The notes below the pieces were generated by a model. It made no database searches. It worked only from the letters and a program-made list of their open reading frames with translations, and was not told where the DNA came from. A stretch of DNA of 42,126 nt from an uncultured Anaerolineales bacterium (GTDB lineage Bacteria; Chloroflexota; Anaerolineae; Aggregatilineales; Aggregatilineaceae). The stretch covers positions 1 to 42,126 of the forward strand of contig CAKZOB010000013.1 of the NCBI GenBank assembly GCA_937135955.1, in the 5' to 3' direction. This document shows positions 32,894-40,932 of the stretch, piece by piece (the stretch's first letter is position 1; every line of letters begins with the position of its first letter). The position numbers and the translations under genes were made by a program.

Positions 32894-33429
32894 GCGCTGT
32901 CTTCGAGACCGCACCTTACCAAAATCTGACGCTCACCGGCCCGATGGGGGTGGGCAAGAGCACGGTGGGACGGGCCGTAGCTCAGCGGCTGGGAGCGCCC
33001 TTCTTCGACCTGGAAAATGAGATTCTGGCCCGCGAAGGGCAATCTGCCGAAGAAATTCGCGAGCTGTTCGGCGAGGCCCGCCTGAAGGCGCTGGAAGCCG
33101 AGACCATCCGCGATCTGACGTTGCAGCGGCACGCGGTCGTAGTGGTCAGCGGACCGGCCATCCTCGACGATCTCAACCGCGCGCGCCTGGCCGAAGCCGG
33201 CCCGATCCTGTGCCTGACCTGCCGCCTGGACGAGATTCTGCGGCGGATGCATGTGGCGCGGGGTGCCTGGTTTCACAACCCGGCCAACCGGGGCATTCTG
33301 CTCAGCCGGCTGAAGCGCGAAATGCGCGTGATCGCGCTCGATCTGCCACAACTGGACACGTCTCACCTGTCGTTGGAAGAAGTGATCGCGGCGGTGATTG
33401 CCTTCTGGCTGGAACATGCTCGTTTCTAG
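32890..33429 (+). CDS. Shikimate-kinase-like P-loop kinase with altered substrate pocket
   Basis: The 179-residue protein has the shikimate kinase length and order: Walker A GPMGVGKST (residues 17-25), FFDLENEI, LFGEARLKALEAETI, a core strand, CRLDEILRRM and a lid-like region ending NRGILLSRL. Three substrate positions differ from AroK. The second Asp of D-x-D is Glu42, the FR arginine is Lys66, and the GGG shikimate loop reads SGPAIL (87-92). ATP binding therefore looks intact, but shikimate binding is doubtful. It may phosphorylate another metabolite, perhaps one linked to the overlapping HAD phosphatase (inference). Start ATG overlaps the HAD stop. Confidence 0.75.
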   Translation: MSAVFETAPYQNLTLTGPMGVGKSTVGRAVAQRLGAPFFDLENEILAREGQSAEEIRELFGEARLKALEAETIRDLTLQRHAVVVVSGPAILDDLNRARLAEAGPILCLTCRLDEILRRMHVARGAWFHNPANRGILLSRLKREMRVIALDLPQLDTSHLSLEEVIAAVIAFWLEHARF

Positions 33430-33457
33430 ACCAACGATTGCTGGAAAGGAACGGCTG

Positions 33458-34237
33458 ATGAATACCTTAACCGTGTCTCTGGTGCAGATGAACGTGCGCA
33501 AGGGTGCGCCGCGTACCAACTGGACGACCATGCAGCAATACACTGTGCAGGCGGCGCAGCAGGGCGCTCAGGTGGTGATCTTTCCCGAACTGTGGGACGC
33601 TGGCAGCGCCTTCGACAAAGGGCGCGAGATCGCCAGCAACCTCAGCGGCGGGCTGTTTGCGCAGGTGGTGGCGCTGGCCCGGCAGCACAACATCTACATC
33701 CTCGGTTCGCTCTATGAGAAGCGCGGCGCGGGCATTTACAACACCCTCGCCGTCGTCACCCCCCGCAGCGGCGTGATGGGCGCCTATCGCAAGATTCACC
33801 TGTTCCCGCTGATGCAAGAGGACAAGTGGTTGCTGCCCGGCGAAGCGCCGCTGACCATTGATCTGCCCTGGGGCCGGACGGGTTTTGCCATCTGCTACGA
33901 TCTGCGCTTCCCGGAGCTTTTCCGGCGCTATGCGGCTGAACGCGCCGCCCTGGTGATTATGCCTATGGCCTGGCCGCACCCGCGTCTGGAGCATTACCGC
34001 ACGCTGTTGCGCGCGCGGGCCATCGAAAATCAGTGTTACATGATCGCTGTCAACCGGGTGGGGCCGGAAGAAGATGGCGGCGCAGTTTACTTCGGGCACT
34101 CCAGCATCATTGATCCCTGGGGCGAGACAGTGCTGGAAGCGGGCGAGGTCGAGGGGCTGTTCACTGTCACCATTGATCTGAGCAAGGTTGAGCGCGTTCG
34201 CCGGGATTTACCCGCCCTGGACGGGATGCGCCTGTAA
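33458..34237 (+). CDS. Carbon-nitrogen hydrolase (nitrilase family amidase)
   Basis: ATG 33458 follows GGAAAGGA; the frame opens earlier (33398) inside the previous gene. The 259-residue product has the Glu-Lys-Cys triad of the nitrilase superfamily: Glu44 in IFPELWD, Lys112 in YRKIHLFP and Cys146 in AICYDLRFPELFR. MAWPHPRLEHYRTLLRARAIENQCYMIAVNRVG and GHSSIIDPWGE match the omega-amidase/NIT-like and deaminated-glutathione amidase groups. The substrate is probably a small amide, but not defined. It is 28 bases downstream of the kinase-like gene and may belong to the same transcript. Confidence 0.92.
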   Translation: MNTLTVSLVQMNVRKGAPRTNWTTMQQYTVQAAQQGAQVVIFPELWDAGSAFDKGREIASNLSGGLFAQVVALARQHNIYILGSLYEKRGAGIYNTLAVVTPRSGVMGAYRKIHLFPLMQEDKWLLPGEAPLTIDLPWGRTGFAICYDLRFPELFRRYAAERAALVIMPMAWPHPRLEHYRTLLRARAIENQCYMIAVNRVGPEEDGGAVYFGHSSIIDPWGETVLEAGEVEGLFTVTIDLSKVERVRRDLPALDGMRL

Positions 34238-34246
34238 GGCAGTTAA

Positions 34247-34322
34247 CCGCCGAGACGCGGAAGTCGCAGAGGAACGCCTGCAGCGAGTCTCTGGGGTTTC
34301 TGCGACCTCAGGAAAACTTTGT
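34247..34322. repeat. Interspersed repeat family B, copy 3
   Basis: ACCGCCGAGACGCGGAAGTC followed by GCAGAGGAACGCC and GTCTCTGGGGTTTCTGCGAC repeats the words of copies 1 and 2. It lies after the nitrilase-family gene. Frames read across it and its 3' side are not taken as genes. Confidence 0.6.
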
Positions 34323-34387
34323 GCATTCCGCCGGTTTATCTTTCGCTGGCCTTTCCATGCTCTGCCTCTGGCTCAGCAGCGCGTGTC

Positions 34388-35251
34388 TCAGGGAGCGAGT
34401 GGGCCGGAATGCCGTCCCTCGGCGGGATAGAGCGCGTACACCTGCCCCCACACGGCGATCATCGCGCCGCGTTCGAAGTCCTGCCAGAAGCCCTCAGCAG
34501 GCGCTTCGGCCTGTGTCCCCCAGCCCAATGCATCGCGGATGGCTGCGTTGCTGCGCCAGACCAGCCCGAAGCCACGCACTGGTTGCCACACACCCGGCGG
34601 CGCAGCGAAGGCCGGATCGTCGGCGGGCATCCCTTCATTCCACGTATCGGGCACCTGCCACAGACGACCGTCGTGCGCCAGCGCCAGAATCTGACGCGAG
34701 TCGCCACGCCACAGCATCAGCCCGCGCTCGAAGGTCTGCGCGGCCATCGGTGCGAGCAACATCCCGCTGCTGGTCGGACAGCCCAGGCGTTCGCGCAACG
34801 CAGCGTCACGGTTGTAGGCGTTGGCCAGTTGTGCCGCCACACTGAAACTGCATCCGCCGGTGCCGCCCGCGCCGATCACACCGCTGGCGATCACCGCGCC
34901 GCCCGCCGGAGCGACCGCCCCAAACGCATAGGGCATCAGCGTGGGGGCTGGCTCGCCGCTTTCCGAGGTCGGCGGGCCGAGGAAAATGCCCACGTAGGGC
35001 GTCATGGTGGGGGTGGGGCGCGGCGGGCCAGGGGTTGGCGTGGGCGCGGTGATCGGCACCGTCTCACCTCCCACAATGACGGGCGTCGGCGTCGCGGTGA
35101 AGACCACCGTCGCCAGTTGCTTGGGCATGGCGTCGAAGCCGACCAGGATCGGCGGATCGCCGGAAGGGGCGGGCGCTTCGTCGCTGCATGCCGTCAGCCC
35201 CAGCACAGCGCTCGCCGCGGTCACCAGGATCAGCAAGCCCTGCCGCGTCAT
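34388..35251 (-). CDS. Putative lipoprotein, paralogue of the one at 15570-16436
   Basis: ATG 35251 overlaps the Nudix stop in ATGA. The 287-residue protein has a signal peptide (TRQGLLILVTAASAVLG) and a lipobox LTAC with Cys22. The Thr/Pro linker includes VFTATPTPVIVGG. From about residue 130 it repeats the blocks of the other lipoprotein in order: ERLGCPTS, FERGLMLWR, DTWNEGMPADDPA, QPVRGFGLVWRSNAAIRDALGW and DFERGAMIAV. Length differs by one residue. Same domain and linker type but quite diverged sequence imply an old duplication. Function unknown; it should be anchored on the external membrane face. Confidence 0.75.
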   Translation of the reverse strand: MTRQGLLILVTAASAVLGLTACSDEAPAPSGDPPILVGFDAMPKQLATVVFTATPTPVIVGGETVPITAPTPTPGPPRPTPTMTPYVGIFLGPPTSESGEPAPTLMPYAFGAVAPAGGAVIASGVIGAGGTGGCSFSVAAQLANAYNRDAALRERLGCPTSSGMLLAPMAAQTFERGLMLWRGDSRQILALAHDGRLWQVPDTWNEGMPADDPAFAAPPGVWQPVRGFGLVWRSNAAIRDALGWGTQAEAPAEGFWQDFERGAMIAVWGQVYALYPAEGRHSGPLAP

Positions 35252-35811
35252 TCCACGCTCTCCGGAAAGTGCGCGCTCAGTTCCGCCGCGCAAAGCAGGA
35301 TCGCCAGAGCGCTCGGCCCATCTTTGATCTGCCCCGTGCGCGCCATGCGCAGCCCCTCCGCAATGGGCACGGCGCACAGGTTCATATGCTCAGTCGGTTC
35401 GCGGTTTGGCTGGCCCAGGGTGACCCCCAGCGCCAGAAACACCCAGGCGACTTCGTTGCCGATGCCGTTCATGGTATAGAACTCCGCTACGGAGATGATC
35501 TGTGTCGCTGTCCCGCCGATCTCCTCGCGCAGTTCACGGGCGGCCATCTGCGCCGGGTCGCAGCCCGGCTCGACATTGCCCGCGGGCACTTCCAGGCACC
35601 AGTCGTCTACCGGATAGCGATACTGGTTGATCAGCACCAGCGCGCCCTGGGCAGTCACCGGCACGACCCAAACGGCGGCGGGTTTGTCCACGACTGTATA
35701 GGTCACCTCGCTGCCATCGGCGGCGCGCAGGCGATCCTGGCGCAGGCTGTACCAGCGACTCTGCCACAGATACTCGCTGGCGATGACTTCGTAGGGACGT
35801 TTGGGACTCAT
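35248..35811 (-). CDS. Nudix hydrolase with a Cys in the Nudix box
   Basis: ATG 35811 gives 187 residues; upstream codons are open to 35904 without a ribosome-binding site. The N-terminal region (YLWQSRWYSLRQDRLRAADG, TYTVVDKPAAVWVVPV) is typical of ADP-ribose/nucleotide-sugar pyrophosphatases. The box reads PAGNVEPGCDPAQMAARELREEIGG: the metal-binding RELREE (92-97) is intact, but the first conserved Glu of GX5E is Cys84. Since the catalytic glutamates of REUXEE remain, activity is plausible. Nothing shows the substrate. The gene overlaps the lipoprotein start, so the pair is cotranscribed. Confidence 0.85.
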   Translation of the reverse strand: MSPKRPYEVIASEYLWQSRWYSLRQDRLRAADGSEVTYTVVDKPAAVWVVPVTAQGALVLINQYRYPVDDWCLEVPAGNVEPGCDPAQMAARELREEIGGTATQIISVAEFYTMNGIGNEVAWVFLALGVTLGQPNREPTEHMNLCAVPIAEGLRMARTGQIKDGPSALAILLCAAELSAHFPESVE

Positions 35812-36069
35812 GGGAGTCTTCACTGGCGAACCGATTATTGTGCTGGCAATTGTACGGACGAAAGCGGCTTTGTGCCACCTGCGCACCCAGGGGGATTGCA
35901 TCAAACCGCTTGCCGCTTTACCTCACCCCCAGCCTCGCTACGCTCGGCTTGGAGGCGCGCCAGCGCCGAGCGGGGGTGAGGTCAACCAGAAGATCACACC
36001 TGAGCTTACTTCTGCCCCTGATTCTGCTGGCTGGTTTTGATGCGATTACCCTGACGAGTCCCAAGGTAC
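35812..36069. other. Intergenic stretch with a palindromic repeat
   Basis: No gene is seen between the divergent Nudix and binding-protein genes. At 35920-35982 CCTCACCCCCAGCCTCGC is followed by GCTCGGCTTGG and GCGAGCGGGGGTGAGG-type sequence, an imperfect palindrome resembling the spacer word near 23180. A weak minus-strand -10 TACAAT (35849-35854) may serve the Nudix gene. Sequence becomes AT-rich from 36000, towards the ABC promoter. Confidence 0.45.
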
Positions 36070-36099
36070 TTGAATTTATTCCCCTATTCAGCATATACT
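36070..36099 (+). promoter_or_regulatory. Predicted promoter of the ABC importer operon
   Basis: A -35 TTGAAT (36070-36075) and a -10 TATACT (36094-36099) are 18 bases apart, 51 bases before the binding-protein ATG, in an AT-rich stretch. Confidence 0.6.
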
Positions 36100-36150
36100 G
36101 GGAACAGAACTCCCCATCCTATTCTTAGTTTTATGAAACGGAGGTATGCT

Positions 36151-37632
36151 ATGAGACGGCTTTCGGTTCTGTTAACTATCCTTGCGCTTGTTGTGGCCTC
36201 GCTGGCTTCCACGGGAATTTCTTATTCCCAGGATAAGCCATTTGAGGGTGTCAGCATCAACCTGCTCACCTTCACTGGCCCGCAGATTGCCGAACCCCTG
36301 CAGCGCCACGCGCCAGAGTTCAAGGAACTGACGGGCGCGGAGGTGAACGTCATCACGGTGCCGTTTGCCGATCTGTACCAGACCATCCTCACCGATCAGG
36401 CCACTGGCACCAACAGCTACGATGCCTTCGTCTTCGCTCCGCAGTGGATGGTTGACCTGGTCAACTACCTGGAAGACCTGACGCCTTATGTGGAGAACGA
36501 TCCGGCCATTCAGTGGGACGACATCGCGCCGTTCTTCCGCAACTTCAGCGCCATGTATCAGGGGCGCATCTACCTGATCCCGCTGGACGGTGACTTCCAC
36601 ATGGTCTACTACCGCACCGATGTGCTGGAGGAAGCCGGTCTGCAACCGCCCCGCACCTGGGACGAGTACCTGGAAGTCGCGGCAGCAGTGCACGGCAAGG
36701 ACATGAACGGCGACGGTGAAGGGGACTACGGCTCGTGCATTTCCAAGGCCCGCAGCGCGCAGGCCTACTGGTGGATCACCTCCATCGCCGGCCCGTATAT
36801 CCAGAGCCTGGGCACCGCGCAGGGTGTCTGGTTCGACACCGAGACCATGAAACCCCTCATTGACAACGAAGGCTTCATCCGCGCCCTGGAAATCTACAAA
36901 GAGACCAGCAAGTACGGCCCGCCCGACGAGGCCACGCTCGATGTGGGCGACACCCGCTCGCTGTTTGTGGGTGGGCGCTGTGCCCTGAGCCTGGACTGGG
37001 GCGATATCGGCACGCTGGCCATTGATCCGACTATCTCGGTGGTGCAGGACAAGGTCGGCGCGGTGATCACGCCTGGCGCGACCGAAGTGGTGGATCGGGC
37101 CACGGGCAAGCTGGTGCCCTGCGACGAGACGAGCTGCCCCTATGCGGTGGACGGAGTGAACTATGCGCCGTTCGCCTCCTATGGTGGCTGGTCTGGTGGC
37201 GTGAGCGCGGGCATCGCGCAGGAGAAGAAGGATGCCGCCTACGCGTACTTCTCGTATGTGGCGCAGCCCGCACAGGCCAACATTGACGTGACCATCGGCA
37301 AGACCGGGTTCAACCCGTACCGTGTCTCGCAGTTCGAGAATCTCGAACCCTGGTTGCAGGCGGGCATGAGCGAACAGGCGGCCCGGAACTACCTGGGCGC
37401 TATCCAGGATAGCCTCAACAGCCCGAACATGATCCTTGACCTGCGCATCCCGCAGAATCAGCGCTATCAACAGGTGGTGCTGGACACGGTGCTGAGTCAG
37501 TTCCTGGCCGGTGAGTACACCGCCGAGGAAGCGGCCAAGGAAATCAGCGATCAGTGGGAAGAGATCACCGATGAACTGGGCCGCGAGGCTCAGCGCGAAG
37601 CCTACCTGGGCACGCTGGGTATTCAGAAGTAG
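36151..37632 (+). CDS. ABC transporter extracellular solute-binding protein (family 1 type)
   Basis: ATG 36151 is preceded by CGGAGG seven bases upstream; ATG 36133 is in frame but lacks a site. The 493-residue protein begins with a signal peptide (RRLSVLLTILALVVASLAS) and has no lipobox, so it is probably cleaved and free or held by another protein. The fold matches sugar-binding family 1: LTFTGPQIAEPL, EFKELTGAEVNV, YDAFVFAPQWMVDL, YYRTDVLEEAGLQPPRTWDEYLE. Residues 184-192 (D-M-N-G-D-G-E-G-D) form an EF-hand-like calcium loop. Two permease genes follow; the cargo is probably a carbohydrate, but no ligand can be named. Confidence 0.9.
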   Translation: MRRLSVLLTILALVVASLASTGISYSQDKPFEGVSINLLTFTGPQIAEPLQRHAPEFKELTGAEVNVITVPFADLYQTILTDQATGTNSYDAFVFAPQWMVDLVNYLEDLTPYVENDPAIQWDDIAPFFRNFSAMYQGRIYLIPLDGDFHMVYYRTDVLEEAGLQPPRTWDEYLEVAAAVHGKDMNGDGEGDYGSCISKARSAQAYWWITSIAGPYIQSLGTAQGVWFDTETMKPLIDNEGFIRALEIYKETSKYGPPDEATLDVGDTRSLFVGGRCALSLDWGDIGTLAIDPTISVVQDKVGAVITPGATEVVDRATGKLVPCDETSCPYAVDGVNYAPFASYGGWSGGVSAGIAQEKKDAAYAYFSYVAQPAQANIDVTIGKTGFNPYRVSQFENLEPWLQAGMSEQAARNYLGAIQDSLNSPNMILDLRIPQNQRYQQVVLDTVLSQFLAGEYTAEEAAKEISDQWEEITDELGREAQREAYLGTLGIQK

Positions 37633-37657
37633 GACGGCCTGCGAAGTGCCCCATCGT

Positions 37658-37690
37658 GTCTCGGAGGCACGTTGCCTCCGAGACATTTTC
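37658..37690 (+). terminator. Intercistronic hairpin after the binding-protein gene
   Basis: GTCTCGGAGGCA (37658-37669) and TGCCTCCGAGAC (37673-37684) form a perfect 12-pair stem with a three-base loop, followed by ATTTTC. In ABC operons such hairpins usually let most transcripts stop or be stabilised after the binding protein, giving more of it than of the permeases. Confidence 0.72.
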
Positions 37691-37727
37691 TATCTGGCGG
37701 GCGTGCAACGCGACAAGCGAGTGAGCC

Positions 37728-38825
37728 ATGGAAGAACGACCTTCGCTTTCTAACGAGCCGGCCAGGTACGTGCTGTTGCTCCCTGCCGTGCTTGTCGTGA
37801 TGTTTCTCTCTATCTTCCCCCTGTTGCTTTCGATCTTCACCTCGCTGTCGAACATCAAGTTCGTCAAAGGGGGCTTCGAAGTCAATTACGTCGGTCTGCG
37901 CAACTATGAAAAACTGCTCCAGGGCAGCCAGCAACGGCGCTTCCTGGGCCGCTTCGACGATCCCGGCACCTTCGGCTGGATTGTGCTGGCCGTCTTCGCC
38001 GCGTTCATGGCCTACTGGTTGTTCCGCTATGTCACCGGCCCGCGTCGGCGGGTTTTTGGCCTGATCATGCGCGTGCTCACCGTGATCATCTCCGGCGGGT
38101 TGCTATGGCTGCTCGTCCGCACTTCGAGCGGCAGGGGGCTGCCCGGCACGCTGGTTGTGACGCTGATCTTCGTCTTCAGCGGGGTGGCGGCGCAATATGC
38201 GCTGGGGCTGTTGCTGGCGCTGCTGGTGACGCAAGACCTGCCGGGCAAGCGTTTCTTCCGGGTGGTCTTTCTGTTGCCGATGATGCTGACACCGGTCGGG
38301 ATCGGCTTCCTGTTCCGCATGCTCTCCGACACGCTGATCGGGCCGATCGCGCCGGTGTGGAAAGCGGTGGGCCTCTATAACTTCTCCTGGGTGAACAACC
38401 CGGCAACCGCCCGCCTGGCCATCGTCATCGGCGACACCTGGCAATGGACGCCGTTCGTCTTCATCATCCTGCTGGCCGCTCTGGAAGGATTGCCGACCGA
38501 AACGGTCGAGGCGGCGCTGGTGGACGGGGCCAACCGCTGGCAGATGTTCCGCTACATCATCCTGCCGCAGATCATACCGGTTAGCACCACGGTCATCCTG
38601 GTGCGCATGATCGAAGCGTTCAAGATCATAGACATGCCGCAGGCCATGACGCGCGGCGGCCCCGGCACGGCGACCGAATCGGTGACGCTACATGCCTATA
38701 ACCTGTGGCGCGCGCTCGACCTAGGCACGTCGTCGGCGCTGGCCTATTGCCTGCTCTTTGTGGTGACCTTTGTGGCGCTGGTCTTCGTCAACTTCATCCG
38801 GCAGCGTCTGTTGGAGATGATCTAG
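37728..38825 (+). CDS. ABC transporter permease, MalF-like, with extra membrane segments
   Basis: The 365-residue permease has the inner-membrane fold of sugar importers with the EAA motif EAALVDGANRWQMFRYIILPQIIP, which contacts the ATPase, and DMPQAMTRGGPG. Usual family length is 290-310. The excess comes from residues about 75-140, where two additional hydrophobic segments (WIVLAVFAAFMAYWLFRYV and VFGLIMRVLTVIISGGLLWLLV) lie between the first helix block and ALGLLLALLVTQD. It is paired with the next permease, which carries a similar extra region. The ribosome-binding site is weak. No ATPase gene is in the window. Confidence 0.88.
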   Translation: MEERPSLSNEPARYVLLLPAVLVVMFLSIFPLLLSIFTSLSNIKFVKGGFEVNYVGLRNYEKLLQGSQQRRFLGRFDDPGTFGWIVLAVFAAFMAYWLFRYVTGPRRRVFGLIMRVLTVIISGGLLWLLVRTSSGRGLPGTLVVTLIFVFSGVAAQYALGLLLALLVTQDLPGKRFFRVVFLLPMMLTPVGIGFLFRMLSDTLIGPIAPVWKAVGLYNFSWVNNPATARLAIVIGDTWQWTPFVFIILLAALEGLPTETVEAALVDGANRWQMFRYIILPQIIPVSTTVILVRMIEAFKIIDMPQAMTRGGPGTATESVTLHAYNLWRALDLGTSSALAYCLLFVVTFVALVFVNFIRQRLLEMI

Positions 38826-38827
38826 CC

Positions 38828-39862
38828 ATGGCTGCGCTCAGGAAATTCTTCCAGTCTTCCAGCCCGCTCAAGCCCTCGCCGGCGGCCATGACTATTTCGT
38901 ATGTGCTGCTGGGGCTGTGGACATTCTTTGTGCTGTTCCCCATCTACTGGCTCTTCGTGACGGCCTTCAAGCTGCCGGTTGATGTCAACACCGGCCCCAA
39001 GTATCTGATGTACGTGGATTTCCAACCGTCCACCCATGCCTGGCGGGAATTGCTCGTCGAGAGTGGCAACCTGGTCACGCGCCCCTACCGCAACACGGTT
39101 ATCGTGGGGTTGAGCAGCGCCGTGCTGGCGCTGACGCTGGGCGCGATGGCCTCCTATGCGCTCAGCCGTTTCAGCTACCGGCCCAAGCCAGGGTTGATTG
39201 CTACCTTCATCCTCTGTGTGGTGCTGGCCATCGTGGCGATCAACGTAGAAGTGCCCTGGCAACTGGCCGTCGCGGCAGCGTTGAGCACCTTTTTGCTCAT
39301 CGCGCTGACCATTGGCCGCCGCTTCAAGGGCACCATGAGCAACGACGACATTGCCTTCTGGCTGATCTCGCAGCGCATGTTGCCGCCCGTGGCGGTCATC
39401 GTGCCGATTTACATCCTGTTCCAGCAGTTCGGCCTGCTCAACACCTACTATGCGCTGATCATCACCTACACCGCGGTGAACCTGCCCCTGGCCATCTGGT
39501 TCATGCGCGACTATTTCAAGAGCATCCCCATCGAGCTGGAGGAAAGCGCGTTCATTGACGGGGCTTCGCGCTATCAGGTGCTCTACAAGGTGGTCTTGCC
39601 GCTCTCCGCGCCGGGCCTGGTGGCCACCTTCCTGATCGTGTTGATCTTTGCCTGGAACGAATATACGCTGGGGCTGTTCCTCTCCGGGGCGGATACGCAG
39701 ACTCTGCCGGTGCTGGTTGTCGCCCAGAACGCCACGCGCGGCCCGCAGTGGTGGAATATCTCCGTGCTGGTGTTGCTGATGATCGCGCCGGTCTTCTTGC
39801 TGGCGATCGTACTGGAGCGCTACATCGCCAGAGGCATCCTGATCGGTGCGGTGAAGGGGTAG
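38828..39862 (+). CDS. ABC transporter permease, MalG-like, with extra membrane segments
   Basis: ATG 38828 is two bases after the previous stop. The 344-residue permease has the family start YVLLGLWTFFVLFPIYWLFVTAFK, NTVIVGLSSAVLALTLGAMASYALSRFSY, the SQRMLPPVAVIVPIYILFQQFGLLNTY block and the EAA motif EESAFIDGASRYQVLYKVVLPL. Between SYALSRFSY and LISQRMLPP, where typical MalG-type proteins have about 15 residues, there are about 65, with two extra hydrophobic stretches (LIATFILCVVLAIVAINV and LAVAAALSTFLLIALTIG). A shared ATPase of the MsmX/UgpC kind may serve it from elsewhere in the genome. Confidence 0.88.
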   Translation: MAALRKFFQSSSPLKPSPAAMTISYVLLGLWTFFVLFPIYWLFVTAFKLPVDVNTGPKYLMYVDFQPSTHAWRELLVESGNLVTRPYRNTVIVGLSSAVLALTLGAMASYALSRFSYRPKPGLIATFILCVVLAIVAINVEVPWQLAVAAALSTFLLIALTIGRRFKGTMSNDDIAFWLISQRMLPPVAVIVPIYILFQQFGLLNTYYALIITYTAVNLPLAIWFMRDYFKSIPIELEESAFIDGASRYQVLYKVVLPLSAPGLVATFLIVLIFAWNEYTLGLFLSGADTQTLPVLVVAQNATRGPQWWNISVLVLLMIAPVFLLAIVLERYIARGILIGAVKG

Positions 39863-39882
39863 TTTGCCCGCAGACCCTGTGC

Positions 39883-39931
39883 GCGGCAGGCGAAGGTATG
39901 GCCGCTTTGTTCGCCTGCCGCGTCTGTTTTT
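39883..39931 (+). terminator. Rho-independent terminator of the ABC operon
   Basis: GCGGCAGGCGAA (39883-39894) and TTCGCCTGCCGC (39910-39921) form a perfect 12-pair stem with a 15-base loop, followed by GTCTGTTTTT. It lies 20 bases after the last permease stop, before the convergent pit gene. Confidence 0.85.
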
Positions 39932-39939
39932 CCCGCAGT

Positions 39940-40932
39940 TCAGACCAGGGGCTTGATGATCACATAGAGCAATGCGCTCAGCGCTGCCGCTGCCGGTATG
40001 GTGAGAAACCACGAGACGACGATATTGTTCACCACGCCCCAGCGCACCTTCTGCACGCGCTCGGCGCTGCCTGCCCCGACAATGGCTGAGCTGACCACGT
40101 GCGTCGTGCTGACCGGCCCGCCCAGCAACGCCGCGCCCAGGATCACCGCGCTGGAGGCTGTCTGCGCGCTGAAGCCGTGAATGGGGCGCACCTGGTAGAA
40201 CCCACGCCCCAGCGTGCGGATCAGGCTCCAGCCGCCCAGCAGGGTGCCCAGGCCAATAGCCACTGCGCTGGCCAGGATCACCCAGGTGGGGACGTAGAAA
40301 TGGCTCAGCGAACCGGTGGCCACCAGCCCCAGGGTGATGACGCCCATCGTCTTCTGCGCGTCGTTGGTACCGTGCGAGAGCGCCAGCGTGGCCGCCGTCA
40401 GGATTTGCCCGCGCTGAAACCAGATATTGACACGCGGCGATGCCCCCCGCGTCAGGAACAGGCAGGCTTTGATGATCCAGTAGCCGGCGATCATGCCCAG
40501 GATGGGCGAGAGAAAGAGCGACAGCAACACCTTGAACAGGCCGTTGACCAGGATCGCCCCCGTCCCGTACCCCGCCAGCACCGGTCCCACCATCCCGCCG
40601 ATCAGGGCGTGCGATGTGCTGGAAGGAATGCCCAGCTTGAGGGTGATGATGTTCCACAGAATGGCCGCCAGCAACGCCGCATAGACCACCGGCAGGGTCA
40701 CCGCGCGCCCGGCCACCACTTCGTGACCGATCGTCTCCGCCACGGCCACGCCGAAGACCAGCGGGCCGACGGCGTTGGCGATGGCCGCCATCCACAACGC
40801 CAGGCGGGGGCGCATGGCGCGGGTGGAGATCACCGTCGCCACCACGTTCGAGGAATCGTGTAGCCCGTTGTAGAACCCAAAGACCAGCGCAACCAATACC
40901 AGGAGCAGAGCTTCAAGGGAAAGCGAAGGCAT
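39940..40932 (-). CDS. pit: PiT family inorganic phosphate transporter
   Basis: Pit carries phosphate, probably as a metal-phosphate complex, with protons. The 330-residue protein has two PiT repeats: FYNGLHDSSNVVATVISTRAM (around residues 21-41, the GANDxxN-type signature) and LSHGTNDAQKTMGVI (near 185-200). About ten helices are spread in two halves around a central loop. The AAAGGA site precedes the ATG at 40932. Upstream lies the DUF47/PhoU-like gene, facing away; DUF47 and pit genes are often neighbours, so this is a classic functional pair in a divergent arrangement. Confidence 0.93.
   Translation of the reverse strand: MPSLSLEALLLVLVALVFGFYNGLHDSSNVVATVISTRAMRPRLALWMAAIANAVGPLVFGVAVAETIGHEVVAGRAVTLPVVYAALLAAILWNIITLKLGIPSSTSHALIGGMVGPVLAGYGTGAILVNGLFKVLLSLFLSPILGMIAGYWIIKACLFLTRGASPRVNIWFQRGQILTAATLALSHGTNDAQKTMGVITLGLVATGSLSHFYVPTWVILASAVAIGLGTLLGGWSLIRTLGRGFYQVRPIHGFSAQTASSAVILGAALLGGPVSTTHVVSSAIVGAGSAERVQKVRWGVVNNIVVSWFLTIPAAAALSALLYVIIKPLV

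Noticed and set aside
34319-35479. Plus-strand open frame of 386 codons over the lipoprotein/Nudix genes
   Set aside because: It is antisense to two genes with signal peptide, lipobox and Nudix motifs and includes a family B repeat; no protein family is seen.
38822-40795. A 657-codon minus-strand open frame across the second permease and pit genes
   Set aside because: It runs antisense to one well-supported gene and out of frame with another; its translation is low in hydrophobic structure and rich in Arg, Gly and His, as expected for a GC-rich shadow frame.
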